A stretch of DNA of 64,000 bases. Origin: an uncultured Verrucomicrobiota bacterium. Its GTDB lineage: Bacteria; Verrucomicrobiota; Kiritimatiellia; CAIQIC01; Lenti-01. Below the pieces are notes generated by a model, which was given only the letters and a program-made list of their open reading frames with translations, was not told the origin of the DNA and did not search any database. The DNA lies in the NCBI GenBank assembly GCA_938003985.1, contig CALKWZ010000073.1, positions 1-64,000 on the forward strand, given 5' to 3'. Positions within the stretch are counted from its first letter, which is position 1. Every line of letters starts with the position of its first letter. Position numbers and translations under genes: made by a program. Shown piece by piece: positions 26,107-33,199 of this stretch.

Positions 26107-26994
26107 TCAGCCGGCCGCCGTCCCGATCTTGGAGCCCAGCGCCGCCTCGGCGATGCTGCGCCCGTCGCGCAGGCGCGGCGTCACGCGCGGCACCCACATC
26201 ATGCGCCGCTTGGCCCGCAGCACCATGTGGTGGTCCGGCAGGAAAAAGAAAATCCCGTCGAGCACCCCGGCCAGCCAGAACACCGGCGCGAACGCGGCGA
26301 AAACGGCCGCGGCGCGCTTCAGCCGCCGCACGTCCAGCGCCGCCGGTTCGCAGGAGGCCGGAATCAGCCCCGCGAACAGTTCCGCCAGCAGGTTCGCGAA
26401 TTCGGTGAAGAACCGGCCGTAGCCGCTCGTTTCCTGCACGTCGAACCCGTCCTTGAGCACGTCGAAGAGTTCCGCCGGCGTGAAGCCCGGCCGGACCAGC
26501 GGCCGCGTGGGATCCGTCAGGCCCGCCCATTTCCGGAACAGCTCCACCAGCGTGCGCCGCTTGCGCCGCACGTGCAGGATCAGCCGCGTCCGCGACCGCA
26601 TGACCCGATGCAGTTCGGCCATCAGCTCGGCGGGTTTCTCGACGTATTCGAGCAGATCGCTGGCCACGATGGCGTCGAAGGCGGCATCTTCGAAGGGCAA
26701 CTGCGGCAGATCCGCCAAATGGATGCGCCCCACGCCCGCTTCCGCCAGCAGCTCCGCGTGCGTCTCCCCCGCCGCCAGGCTGCTCCAGGATGCCCCGCCG
26801 CCGCCGCCCGCGTTCTGCATGGCCACGCCCAAGGCGTCGTCCGCCGTCGTCTCCAGCACTTCCTGGCCGTTGATTTTGTCCAGCAGGCGCATCGACCGCG
26901 CCAGCAGCTTGCGGCGCAAAGGCGACCGCAGGAAAATCTTCATCCGCAACTGGACGACGTCCGCGGTGACGGCACTGGTGGCTTCGGCGCTCAT
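26107..26994 (-). CDS. Class I SAM-dependent methyltransferase with hydrophobic C-terminal segment
   Basis: A 295-residue protein. The mid-region LPFEDAAFDAIVASDLLEYV (about residues 111-130) matches motifs II/III of Methyltransf_11-type enzymes. The glycine-rich SAM loop before it is atypical (a GGGGG run at about residues 67-71 rather than GxGxG). Residues 240-265 (AGVLDGIFFFLPDHHMVL) are hydrophobic and may dock on the membrane. The target is unknown; lipid or quinone-head methyltransferases share this layout. I start it at 26994 (MSAEATSAV) because a CATATT box lies 10 nt upstream; a longer in-frame start at 27102 adds a basic non-homologous stretch. Confidence 0.7.
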   Translation of the reverse strand: MSAEATSAVTADVVQLRMKIFLRSPLRRKLLARSMRLLDKINGQEVLETTADDALGVAMQNAGGGGGASWSSLAAGETHAELLAEAGVGRIHLADLPQLPFEDAAFDAIVASDLLEYVEKPAELMAELHRVMRSRTRLILHVRRKRRTLVELFRKWAGLTDPTRPLVRPGFTPAELFDVLKDGFDVQETSGYGRFFTEFANLLAELFAGLIPASCEPAALDVRRLKRAAAVFAAFAPVFWLAGVLDGIFFFLPDHHMVLRAKRRMMWVPRVTPRLRDGRSIAEAALGSKIGTAAG

Positions 26995-27004
26995 TACGCC
27001 CCGG

Positions 27005-27034
27005 AATATGCCATCGCCGCCCCCGGTTTGTCCA
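27005..27034 (-). promoter_or_regulatory. Promoter of the methyltransferase gene
   Basis: TGGACA (27029-27034), an 18-nt spacer and CATATT (27005-27010), ending 10 nt before the ATG. Confidence 0.35.
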
Positions 27035-27128
27035 GCCCGCGCCGCGCGGCGCCGCGCCAACGACCCAACTTCGGCCTTGTTTTCCCCCCGGCCTTGCCGC
27101 ATGCTTTCGATCCAAATTCGGTGAGCGC

Positions 27129-28493
27129 ATGATTCTCCGCCACTTGCTGTTGCCCGACATCCTCGATCTCGTCGAATCCGGCCGTCTCAACGACGTCCGC
27201 GAGTTCCTGGCCATGCAGCCGGCGCCGGAGATCGCCGAATTGCTCACCGCCCTCGAAGACAAGGACCGCGTCCTGCTGTTCCGCCTCCTGCCGCGCCATC
27301 TGGCCGACGAAGTCTTTTCCCTCCTCGAACTGCCGTTCCAGGACCTGCTGCTGAAAAACATGGCGCAGGAAGAAGTCCGCCAGGTGCTTTCGGGCCTGTC
27401 GCCCGACGACCGCACCGCGCTGTTCGAGGAGCTGCCCGCCCGCGTCACCAAAGGCCTGCTCGGCCTGCTGGACGACCAGGACCGCAAGCAAACCCTGACC
27501 CTGCTCAGCTATCCCGAAGGCAGCGTCGGCCGCCTGATGACCGACCGCTACGTCACGGTCGAGCCCGGCTGGACCGCCGCCCAGGCCCTGGCGCATCTGC
27601 GCCGGGTCGGCACCGATTCCGAAACCATGACGATGATCTACATCGTCGACGAGAAGGGCCGCCTGACCGACGACCTGCGCCTGCGCAAGATCATCCTCGC
27701 GCCGCCGGAAACGCCCGTCGCCGATTTGCTGGACGGCCACTATGCCTCGCTCCACTCCCTCCAGGACCGCGAGGAAGCCGTCCAGGTGTTCCGCAAATAC
27801 GACCTCTACGCCCTGCCCGTCGTCGACGCCGACGGCGTGCTCCTCGGCATCGTCACCGTGGACGACATCCTCGACGTCGCCGAACAGGAGGCCACGGAAG
27901 ACTTCCACAAGCTGGCCACGGTCAGTCCGCTGCAGATCAGCTTCAAGGACGCCACGCTCGGCCTGCTGTTCCGCAAGCGCATCGGCTGGCTGATCGGGCT
28001 GGTGGTCGTCAACATCTTCACCGGCATGGGCATCAAGATGTTCGAGGAAACCATCGTGGCCGTCGCCGCCCTGGTCGCCCTCATGCCGCTCTTGATCGGC
28101 AGCGGCGGCAACGCCGGCGCCCAGGCGGCCACCCTCGTCGTCCGCGCCATCGCCACCGGCGAAATCGGTTCGGGCGACTGGTGGAAACTGCTGCTGCGGG
28201 AAATCGGCGTCAGCACCGCCATCGGCCTGGCCATGTCCTGCGCCGCGTTCTTCCTGGGCTGGGCGCTCGGCGATCTGCGCGTCGCGCTCGTGGTCGCCAT
28301 CAGCATGACCACCGTCGTGATCGCCGGCAGCCTCATGGGCACCGTCTTGCCGATGGTCCTCAACCGGCTCAAGCTCGATCCCGCCACCGCCAGCGTGCCG
28401 CTGATCACCTCCATGGCCGACATCCTCGGCGTGCTGATCTATTTTTCCATCGCCAACGCCGTGCTGCGGTTCGTGCACCTGCCCGCGACCTGA
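27129..28493 (+). CDS. mgtE: Magnesium transporter MgtE
   Basis: A 454-residue Mg2+ channel/transporter of the inner membrane. The order is typical: an N-terminal MgtE_N superhelical domain (about residues 20-125), two CBS domains (about residues 130-255; VGRLMTDRYVTVEPGWTAAQAL and YALPVVDADGVLLGIVTVDDI), a linker helix, and five transmembrane helices (about residues 280-454). The pore-lining region includes GSGGNAGAQAATLVVRA and the last helix DILGVLIYFSIA. The CBS/N domains sense cytoplasmic Mg2+. A Shine-Dalgarno GGTGAG precedes the ATG. It may lead an operon with the next three genes. Confidence 0.95.
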   Translation: MILRHLLLPDILDLVESGRLNDVREFLAMQPAPEIAELLTALEDKDRVLLFRLLPRHLADEVFSLLELPFQDLLLKNMAQEEVRQVLSGLSPDDRTALFEELPARVTKGLLGLLDDQDRKQTLTLLSYPEGSVGRLMTDRYVTVEPGWTAAQALAHLRRVGTDSETMTMIYIVDEKGRLTDDLRLRKIILAPPETPVADLLDGHYASLHSLQDREEAVQVFRKYDLYALPVVDADGVLLGIVTVDDILDVAEQEATEDFHKLATVSPLQISFKDATLGLLFRKRIGWLIGLVVVNIFTGMGIKMFEETIVAVAALVALMPLLIGSGGNAGAQAATLVVRAIATGEIGSGDWWKLLLREIGVSTAIGLAMSCAAFFLGWALGDLRVALVVAISMTTVVIAGSLMGTVLPMVLNRLKLDPATASVPLITSMADILGVLIYFSIANAVLRFVHLPAT

Positions 28494-28510
28494 TCCGAAA
28501 GGAATCCCCC

Positions 28511-29350
28511 ATGCAGATCCGACTGACCTCCGGTACCGTTTTCCTCCTCGCCGCGCTCTTCGCCGCCGGCGCCGCCGCCCAGCAACGCATCGAATTCCAG
28601 CGCCAGAAATTCGACCGTTCCCGGTTCGAGCGGGCCGGACAATCCGCCGAGCCGGCACCGGCGCCCGCCGCGCCGGCCGCCGAACCCGTCGGCACGTGGC
28701 CCCCGCCGGTTGCCGCCGGGACTCCGGCCCCCATGGCCACGGAAACGCCCGCCCCGGCGCCGACGTCCGAATTCGGAACCCCGGCGCCGGCATCCGAGTT
28801 CGGCGCCCCGGCCGCGCCGGCCGCCGGCGCCGCTCCCGGCGGCGCGTTCCCAGCCGGCCCGCCGCCGTCCTATCCCGCCGGCGCCACGCCCGAGGAACGG
28901 GCCGCCATCGACGCGCCGCTGTTCGACCAAGTGCCCAGCAAATGGTTCAACAACGCCAAGGACTACCCCGAACTGCGCGAACTGCAGAAAAAAACCGGCG
29001 CCTGCATGCTCGTCTATTTCAAGAATCCGTCCGTGCCCAACGAAAAGGGCCTGTGCAGCTGGTTCGAGAAAAGCATCACCACCGACATCGACTGGCGCAA
29101 GGCGATGAAGTACTTCATCAAACTGGAGATCACCCTGCCCGGGCCTTCCGCGGTGCGGGATTTGGTCGACCAGTTCCGGGTGATGCGCACGCCGTCCATC
29201 TTCGTGGTCAAACCCGGCGAGACGATGCCGTTTCGCCTGATGGTGTTCGAGTATCCCGAAGGCGGCGGCCGGCCCAAGCCCGTCGAAGTGCCGGTCGTGC
29301 TCGAGGCGCTCAAGGGGCGCTGCACGCCGGCCTACCAGACGCTCTTCTAG
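28511..29350 (+). CDS. Secreted thioredoxin-fold protein with Pro/Ala-rich linker
   Basis: A 279-residue protein starting 17 nt after mgtE behind AAAGGAA. A signal peptide (about residues 1-20, LLAALFAAGAAA) is followed by a linker rich in Pro, Ala and Glu (about residues 35-130). A thioredoxin-like domain (about residues 150-275) follows: CMLVYFKNPS, a Trp-rich GLCSWFEKSI helix, and MRTPSIFVVKPGE, where the MRTPS segment matches the cis-Pro loop. No CxxC is present; single Cys residues sit near 160, 177 and 273. A disulfide oxidoreductase role is therefore doubtful. It may act as a chaperone or scaffold for the adjacent ABC transporter. Confidence 0.7.
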   Translation: MQIRLTSGTVFLLAALFAAGAAAQQRIEFQRQKFDRSRFERAGQSAEPAPAPAAPAAEPVGTWPPPVAAGTPAPMATETPAPAPTSEFGTPAPASEFGAPAAPAAGAAPGGAFPAGPPPSYPAGATPEERAAIDAPLFDQVPSKWFNNAKDYPELRELQKKTGACMLVYFKNPSVPNEKGLCSWFEKSITTDIDWRKAMKYFIKLEITLPGPSAVRDLVDQFRVMRTPSIFVVKPGETMPFRLMVFEYPEGGGRPKPVEVPVVLEALKGRCTPAYQTLF

Positions 29351-29355
29351 GCCGC

Positions 29356-30321
29356 ATGGGCGGCGCCGTCCAGTTCCGGGCCATCGCCCGCCTCGCCGCG
29401 CTCGAGGCCATCCGCCGGCCCGTCTTCCTGCTCGTCAGCCTGTCCGTGCTCGTCGGCATCGTCGCGCTGCCGCTGCTGCTCAACTACACCCTGGGCGATT
29501 CCGCCCGCATGGTACGCGACAGCGCCCTCGCGCTCTATTTCGCCGGCGGCCTGCTGCTGGCCGCCCATGCCGCCGGCGAGGCGCTTGCGCGCGAACTGCG
29601 CCGCGGCACCGCCGCCGCCGTGCTGGCCAAGCCCGTTTCGCGCGCCACGTTTTTCCTCGCCAAGACCGCCGGCGTCGCCGGCGCGCTGTTCCTGTATTCC
29701 CTCGCCGCCTGGGCCGCCGCGCTGCTGGCCGCGCGCGCCGGCGCCGACGACCTGCGGCTCGACTGGGCCGCCGAGGGCCCCGCGCTGCTGGCCGTGACGC
29801 TCGCGCCGGCCGTCGCCGGCGCCTGGAACCACCGCACCGGCCGGCCGTTCGCCTCCGCGGCGTTCTTCCTGCTGCTGGCGTTCCTGCTCGCCGCGCTGGC
29901 CGTCGCCGCGTTCTTCCCGACGCCCCTCGAACGCCTCGCGTTTCCGGCCAACTTCGCCTGGCCGCTGCTCGGCGTCGGCCTGCTGCTGTACTTCGCCCTC
30001 GGCATGGCCGTCGCGCTGGCCGCCGCGCTGGCCACGCGCCTGCCGGTCACGCCCGTGCTGCTGCTCTGCGCGGGGCTGTTCCTGTTCGGCCTGATGGCCG
30101 ACTACTTCCTCGGCCCGCACCTGGCCGATTCCTGCGCCGCGCGCGCCGCCTACGCCCTCCTGCCCAACGTCCAGGCCTTCTGGCTGCTCGACGCCCTCGA
30201 CGGCGGCGCGCACGTCCCGGCCGACTACCTCGCCGCGGCCGCCGCCTACGCCGCCGCCTGGGCCGCCGCCGCCCTCGCCCTCGGCTGCGCGTCTTTCCGC
30301 CGCCTGGAGATCGCCGGATGA
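29356..30321 (+). CDS. ABC-2 type transporter permease
   Basis: A 321-residue Ala/Leu-rich protein with about six hydrophobic spans. It resembles ABC-2 permeases related to NosY-type maturation transporters: N-terminal cytoplasmic ARLAALEAIRRPVFLL, then a cytoplasmic loop GEALARELRRGTAAAVLAKP (about residues 75-94), the family's ELRRGT-type coupling motif, then further spans. The ATG is 6 nt after the preceding stop. Its ATPase partner is the next gene, but 140 nt of repeat-rich DNA lies between them, which is unusual for a transporter pair. The substrate is unknown. Confidence 0.8.
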   Translation: MGGAVQFRAIARLAALEAIRRPVFLLVSLSVLVGIVALPLLLNYTLGDSARMVRDSALALYFAGGLLLAAHAAGEALARELRRGTAAAVLAKPVSRATFFLAKTAGVAGALFLYSLAAWAAALLAARAGADDLRLDWAAEGPALLAVTLAPAVAGAWNHRTGRPFASAAFFLLLAFLLAALAVAAFFPTPLERLAFPANFAWPLLGVGLLLYFALGMAVALAAALATRLPVTPVLLLCAGLFLFGLMADYFLGPHLADSCAARAAYALLPNVQAFWLLDALDGGAHVPADYLAAAAAYAAAWAAAALALGCASFRRLEIAG

Positions 30322-30324
30322 GCC

Positions 30325-30438
30325 TTTTTACGTGCTACGTAAATCCCGCCGAACGTTTTTACGTACTACGTAAAACCCGACCCAAAGTTTTTACGTTCTA
30401 CGTAAAATTTCCCCAAAGTTTTTACGTTCCACGTAAAA
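30325..30438. repeat. Array of four tandem palindromes between the ABC permease and ATPase
   Basis: Four near-identical palindromes follow the form TTTTTACGTNNNACGTAAAA, at 30325-30343, 30356-30375, 30388-30407 and 30419-30438. Starts are spaced 31, 32 and 31 bp, about three helical turns, so all face the same side of the DNA. Intervening 11-12 nt spacers are C-rich and partly similar (CCCGACCCAAAG, TTTCCCCAAAG). This looks like an operator array for a dimeric regulator. The only half-site I noticed elsewhere is ACGTAAAA at about 10644. Confidence 0.75.
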
Positions 30439-30461
30439 TCCGCTAAAACCCTTTGCGTGCC

Positions 30462-31376
30462 ATGGAAAACCCGCCCGCCATCCAAGCGACCGACCTCCGG
30501 AAAACGTTCCGCGACTTCTGGCGCCGGCCGCGCGTCGAAGCCGTCCGCGGCATTTCCTTCGCCGTGCCCGCCGGCCAGGTCTTCGGGCTGCTGGGCCCCA
30601 ACGGCTCCGGCAAATCCACCACCATCAAGATGATCCTCGGCCTGCTGTTCCCCACGGCCGGCCGGCTGGACGTCCTCGGCGACGCGCCGCGGGCCGTGGC
30701 CGTCAAGAGCCGCATCGGCTACCTGCCCGAGGAATCCTATCTCTATCCCCACCTCACGCCGGCCGAAACCCTGGCGTTCTACGCCCGGCTGTTCCGCCTG
30801 CCGCGCGCCGTCGCGCGCGACCGCATCGAGCAACTGCTCGAGATGATCGGCCTGGCCCACGCGCGCAACCGCCCCGTCGGCGAATTCTCCAAGGGCATGG
30901 CCCGCCGCATCGGCCTCGCCCAGGCCCTGCTCAACGATCCGGACCTGGTCATCCTCGACGAACCCACCGCCGGCCTCGACCCGCAGGGCACGCGCCAGGT
31001 CAAGGACCTGATCCTCGCCCTCGCCGCGCGCGGCAAGACCGTGCTGCTGACGTCGCACCTGCTGGCCGACGTCGAGGACGTCTGCGCGCAGGTGGCCATC
31101 CTCTTCAACGGCCGGCTCCTCGCGCAGGGCACGCTCGATGCGCTCCTCGCGCAGAAGGACAAGACCACGCTGACGTTCCCGACTCCGGCCGATCCGGCCA
31201 CGCTGCGCCAGGTGCTCGCCGCCGCGCGCGCCGCGCTCGGCGCCGACCCGGACGTCGACCATCCGCGCCAGGCCCTCGAACCTTTTTTCCTGCACGTCGT
31301 GGCAACCGCCGCGCGCGACGGCGCCGCTTCGGGCGCGGTCCCCGCCGCCCCGCTGGCGCCGTTTCTCCAGAAATAG
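30462..31376 (+). CDS. ABC transporter ATP-binding protein
   Basis: A 304-residue ATPase subunit energising the upstream ABC-2 permease. Walker A is GPNGSGKST (about residues 45-53), the Q-loop region is YLPEES, the signature is FSKGMARR (about residues 142-149), and Walker B with catalytic Glu is LVILDEPTAGLD (about residues 161-172). The H-loop is LTSHLL. A C-terminal DUF4162-like extension (about residues 215-304) is present. I start at the ATG at 30462, which matches family N termini; an upstream TTG at 30453 is possible. It begins 24 nt after the last palindrome of the array, so its transcription, rather than the permease's, is the likely target of whatever binds there. Confidence 0.9.
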   Translation: MENPPAIQATDLRKTFRDFWRRPRVEAVRGISFAVPAGQVFGLLGPNGSGKSTTIKMILGLLFPTAGRLDVLGDAPRAVAVKSRIGYLPEESYLYPHLTPAETLAFYARLFRLPRAVARDRIEQLLEMIGLAHARNRPVGEFSKGMARRIGLAQALLNDPDLVILDEPTAGLDPQGTRQVKDLILALAARGKTVLLTSHLLADVEDVCAQVAILFNGRLLAQGTLDALLAQKDKTTLTFPTPADPATLRQVLAAARAALGADPDVDHPRQALEPFFLHVVATAARDGAASGAVPAAPLAPFLQK

Positions 31377-31448
31377 GCTTGCCTCGCCTGCGCAAGAGTC
31401 CTATTGTCCCTCGTTTGTTTTCAAAAGCACAAGAAGGAGCAATGAATC

Positions 31449-32540
31449 ATGGCCAAGATTGATTTTGGCGGGACGAAGGAAAACGTCGTCACGCGCGCGG
31501 AATTCCCCCTGAAGAAGGCCCAGCAGGTCCTGAAGGACGAAGTCATCGCCGTCATCGGCTACGGCGTGCAGGGCCCGGCCCAGTCGCTGAACATGCGCGA
31601 CAACGGCGTCAAGGTCATCATCGGCCAGGACCCCCGCTTCAAGGGCGATTGGGCCCGCGCCATCAAGGACGGCTTCAAGCCCGGCGTCAGCCTGTTCGAC
31701 GTGGAAGAAGCCTGCGACAAGGCCACCATCGTCATGATGCTGGTCAACGACGGCGCGCTGAAGTACGTCTTCCCGCGCGTGAAGCCCTACCTGACCAAGG
31801 GCAAGGCCCTGTACTTCTCGCACGGCTTCGGCTGGGTCTACCGCAAGCTGACCGGCGTCGATGCTCCGAAGGGCGTGGACGTCATCATGGTCGCCCCCAA
31901 GGGTTCCGGCACCTCCGTGCGCCGCAACTTCCTGGCCGGCGTCGGCATCAATTCCAGCTTCGCCGTCGAACGCGACGCCACCAAGCGCGCCCGCGAGCGC
32001 ACCTTGGCCGTCGGCATCGCCGTCGGTTCGGGCTACCTGTTCCCGACGACGTTCGAGCACGAAGTGACCTCCGACCTCGTCGGCGAGCGCGGCGTGCTGA
32101 TGGGCGCCCTGGCCGGCATCATGGAAGCCCAGTACGACGTGCTGCGCAAGAACGGCCACAGCCCCTCCGAAGCCTTCAACGAGACCGTCGAGGAACTCAC
32201 CCAGAGCCTCATCCGCCTCGTGGACGAAAACGGCATGGACTGGATGTACTCCAATTGCTCCGCCACCGCCCAGCGCGGCGCGCTCGATTGGAAGCCCCGC
32301 TTCAAGAAGGCCGTCCTGCCCGTCTTCAACGCCCTGTACAAGGCCGTGAAGAGCCAGGCGGAAGCCAAGCGCGTCATCAAGGTCTGCGGCGCCGCCGACT
32401 ACAAGAAGAAGCTCGACGCCGAACTGGCCGTCATGGGCAACTCCGAGATGTGGCGCGCTGGCGCGGCCGTCCGCTCCCTGCGCCCGCACGAGAAGGCCAA
32501 GACCAGCACGGTCGGCATCAAGGGCCGCGGCAAGAACTAA
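31449..32540 (+). CDS. ilvC: Ketol-acid reductoisomerase
   Basis: A 363-residue NADPH-dependent, Mg-dependent enzyme of valine/leucine/isoleucine synthesis, converting acetolactate to dihydroxyisovalerate. The Rossmann loop is GYGVQGPAQ (about residues 37-45). The metal/substrate region has HGFGWVYR and VAPKGSGTSVRR, then ETVEELTQSL. N-terminal FGGTKENVV and the overall pattern match the Bacteroidetes-type subgroup rather than the standard short form. The ATG at 31449 follows AAGGAG with a 9-nt spacer. It stands alone, without ilvB, ilvN or ilvD nearby, and is closed by a strong terminator. Confidence 0.95.
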   Translation: MAKIDFGGTKENVVTRAEFPLKKAQQVLKDEVIAVIGYGVQGPAQSLNMRDNGVKVIIGQDPRFKGDWARAIKDGFKPGVSLFDVEEACDKATIVMMLVNDGALKYVFPRVKPYLTKGKALYFSHGFGWVYRKLTGVDAPKGVDVIMVAPKGSGTSVRRNFLAGVGINSSFAVERDATKRARERTLAVGIAVGSGYLFPTTFEHEVTSDLVGERGVLMGALAGIMEAQYDVLRKNGHSPSEAFNETVEELTQSLIRLVDENGMDWMYSNCSATAQRGALDWKPRFKKAVLPVFNALYKAVKSQAEAKRVIKVCGAADYKKKLDAELAVMGNSEMWRAGAAVRSLRPHEKAKTSTVGIKGRGKN

Positions 32541-32559
32541 GGTTCCCCCGCCCCCTCCG

Positions 32560-32587
32560 CCCGCCGGGTTTTCCCGGCGGGTTTTTT
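32560..32587 (+). terminator. Terminator of ilvC
   Basis: A 9-bp perfect stem CCCGCCGGG / CCCGGCGGG with loop TTTT is followed by six T. Confidence 0.95.
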
Positions 32588-32620
32588 CATGCCCCGCCGC
32601 GGCCGGCGCAAGTCGGCGGA

Positions 32621-33199
32621 CTACTTCGCGGCGCGGCCGGCCCGGATCGCCGCCACCACGCCTTCGGCCATTTGCTTGCGGACGTCGGCCGGCACGCCGG
32701 CCACGTCGGCCGCCAGCGTCCCGTCGCGCGCGACGGCGAACATCCGCGGCAGCTTGCCCACCCCGAACGCCACGGCGGCCTTGTGGCGGGGATCCAGCAG
32801 CACGTCGATCGGCAAGGCCCGGTCCTGCTGTTCCAGGAACCGCGCCAAGGCGAAGCCCGCATTCTTCGGACAAACCAGCACCAGATAGAAACGGATTTGC
32901 CCGCGCAGCGCCGGCCGGTCCGCCACCTTCCGGGCCACTTCCACGAAGGCCGCCACGGCCGGATCGCCGGTTTCGGCTTCCGGATCCACGAACAGCAGCG
33001 CGGCCGCCGACCGGCGCGCGTCGGGATATTGCGGATCGGTGCCGTAGACTTCGGCCAGGAATTTGTAGCTGTCGCCGGCCGAGGTCAGCAACGTCGGGGC
33101 GGGCGCCGGTGCGCCGATCCGCACCGGGGGCGCCGCGACCGCCGCGCCGGCGACGAAAACCAATCCCCATCCGATCCACCGCGCCAGTTTGCTTTTCAT
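32621..33199 (-). CDS. Secreted redoxin-like protein without CxxC
   Basis: A 192-residue protein with a signal peptide (about residues 1-22, cleavage after AVAAPP is plausible). The body resembles an AhpC/TlpA thioredoxin fold: IGAPAPAPTLLT at the entry, a QIRFYLVLVCPKNAGFALARFLEQQD strand-helix, LPIDVLLDP, and GVGKLPRMFAVARDG, where KLP is the cis-Pro loop. The redox CxxC is absent; the single Cys is in LVCPK. Its ATG overlaps the stop of the upstream 764-residue membrane protein as ATGA (33196-33199), so the two are translationally coupled. The function is unknown. Confidence 0.65.
   Translation of the reverse strand: MKSKLARWIGWGLVFVAGAAVAAPPVRIGAPAPAPTLLTSAGDSYKFLAEVYGTDPQYPDARRSAAALLFVDPEAETGDPAVAAFVEVARKVADRPALRGQIRFYLVLVCPKNAGFALARFLEQQDRALPIDVLLDPRHKAAVAFGVGKLPRMFAVARDGTLAADVAGVPADVRKQMAEGVVAAIRAGRAAK

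Noticed and set aside
30325..30438. CRISPR array
   Set aside because: There are only four units, the spacers are 11-12 nt and similar to each other, and no cas gene is nearby. Palindromic operator-like repeats fit better.
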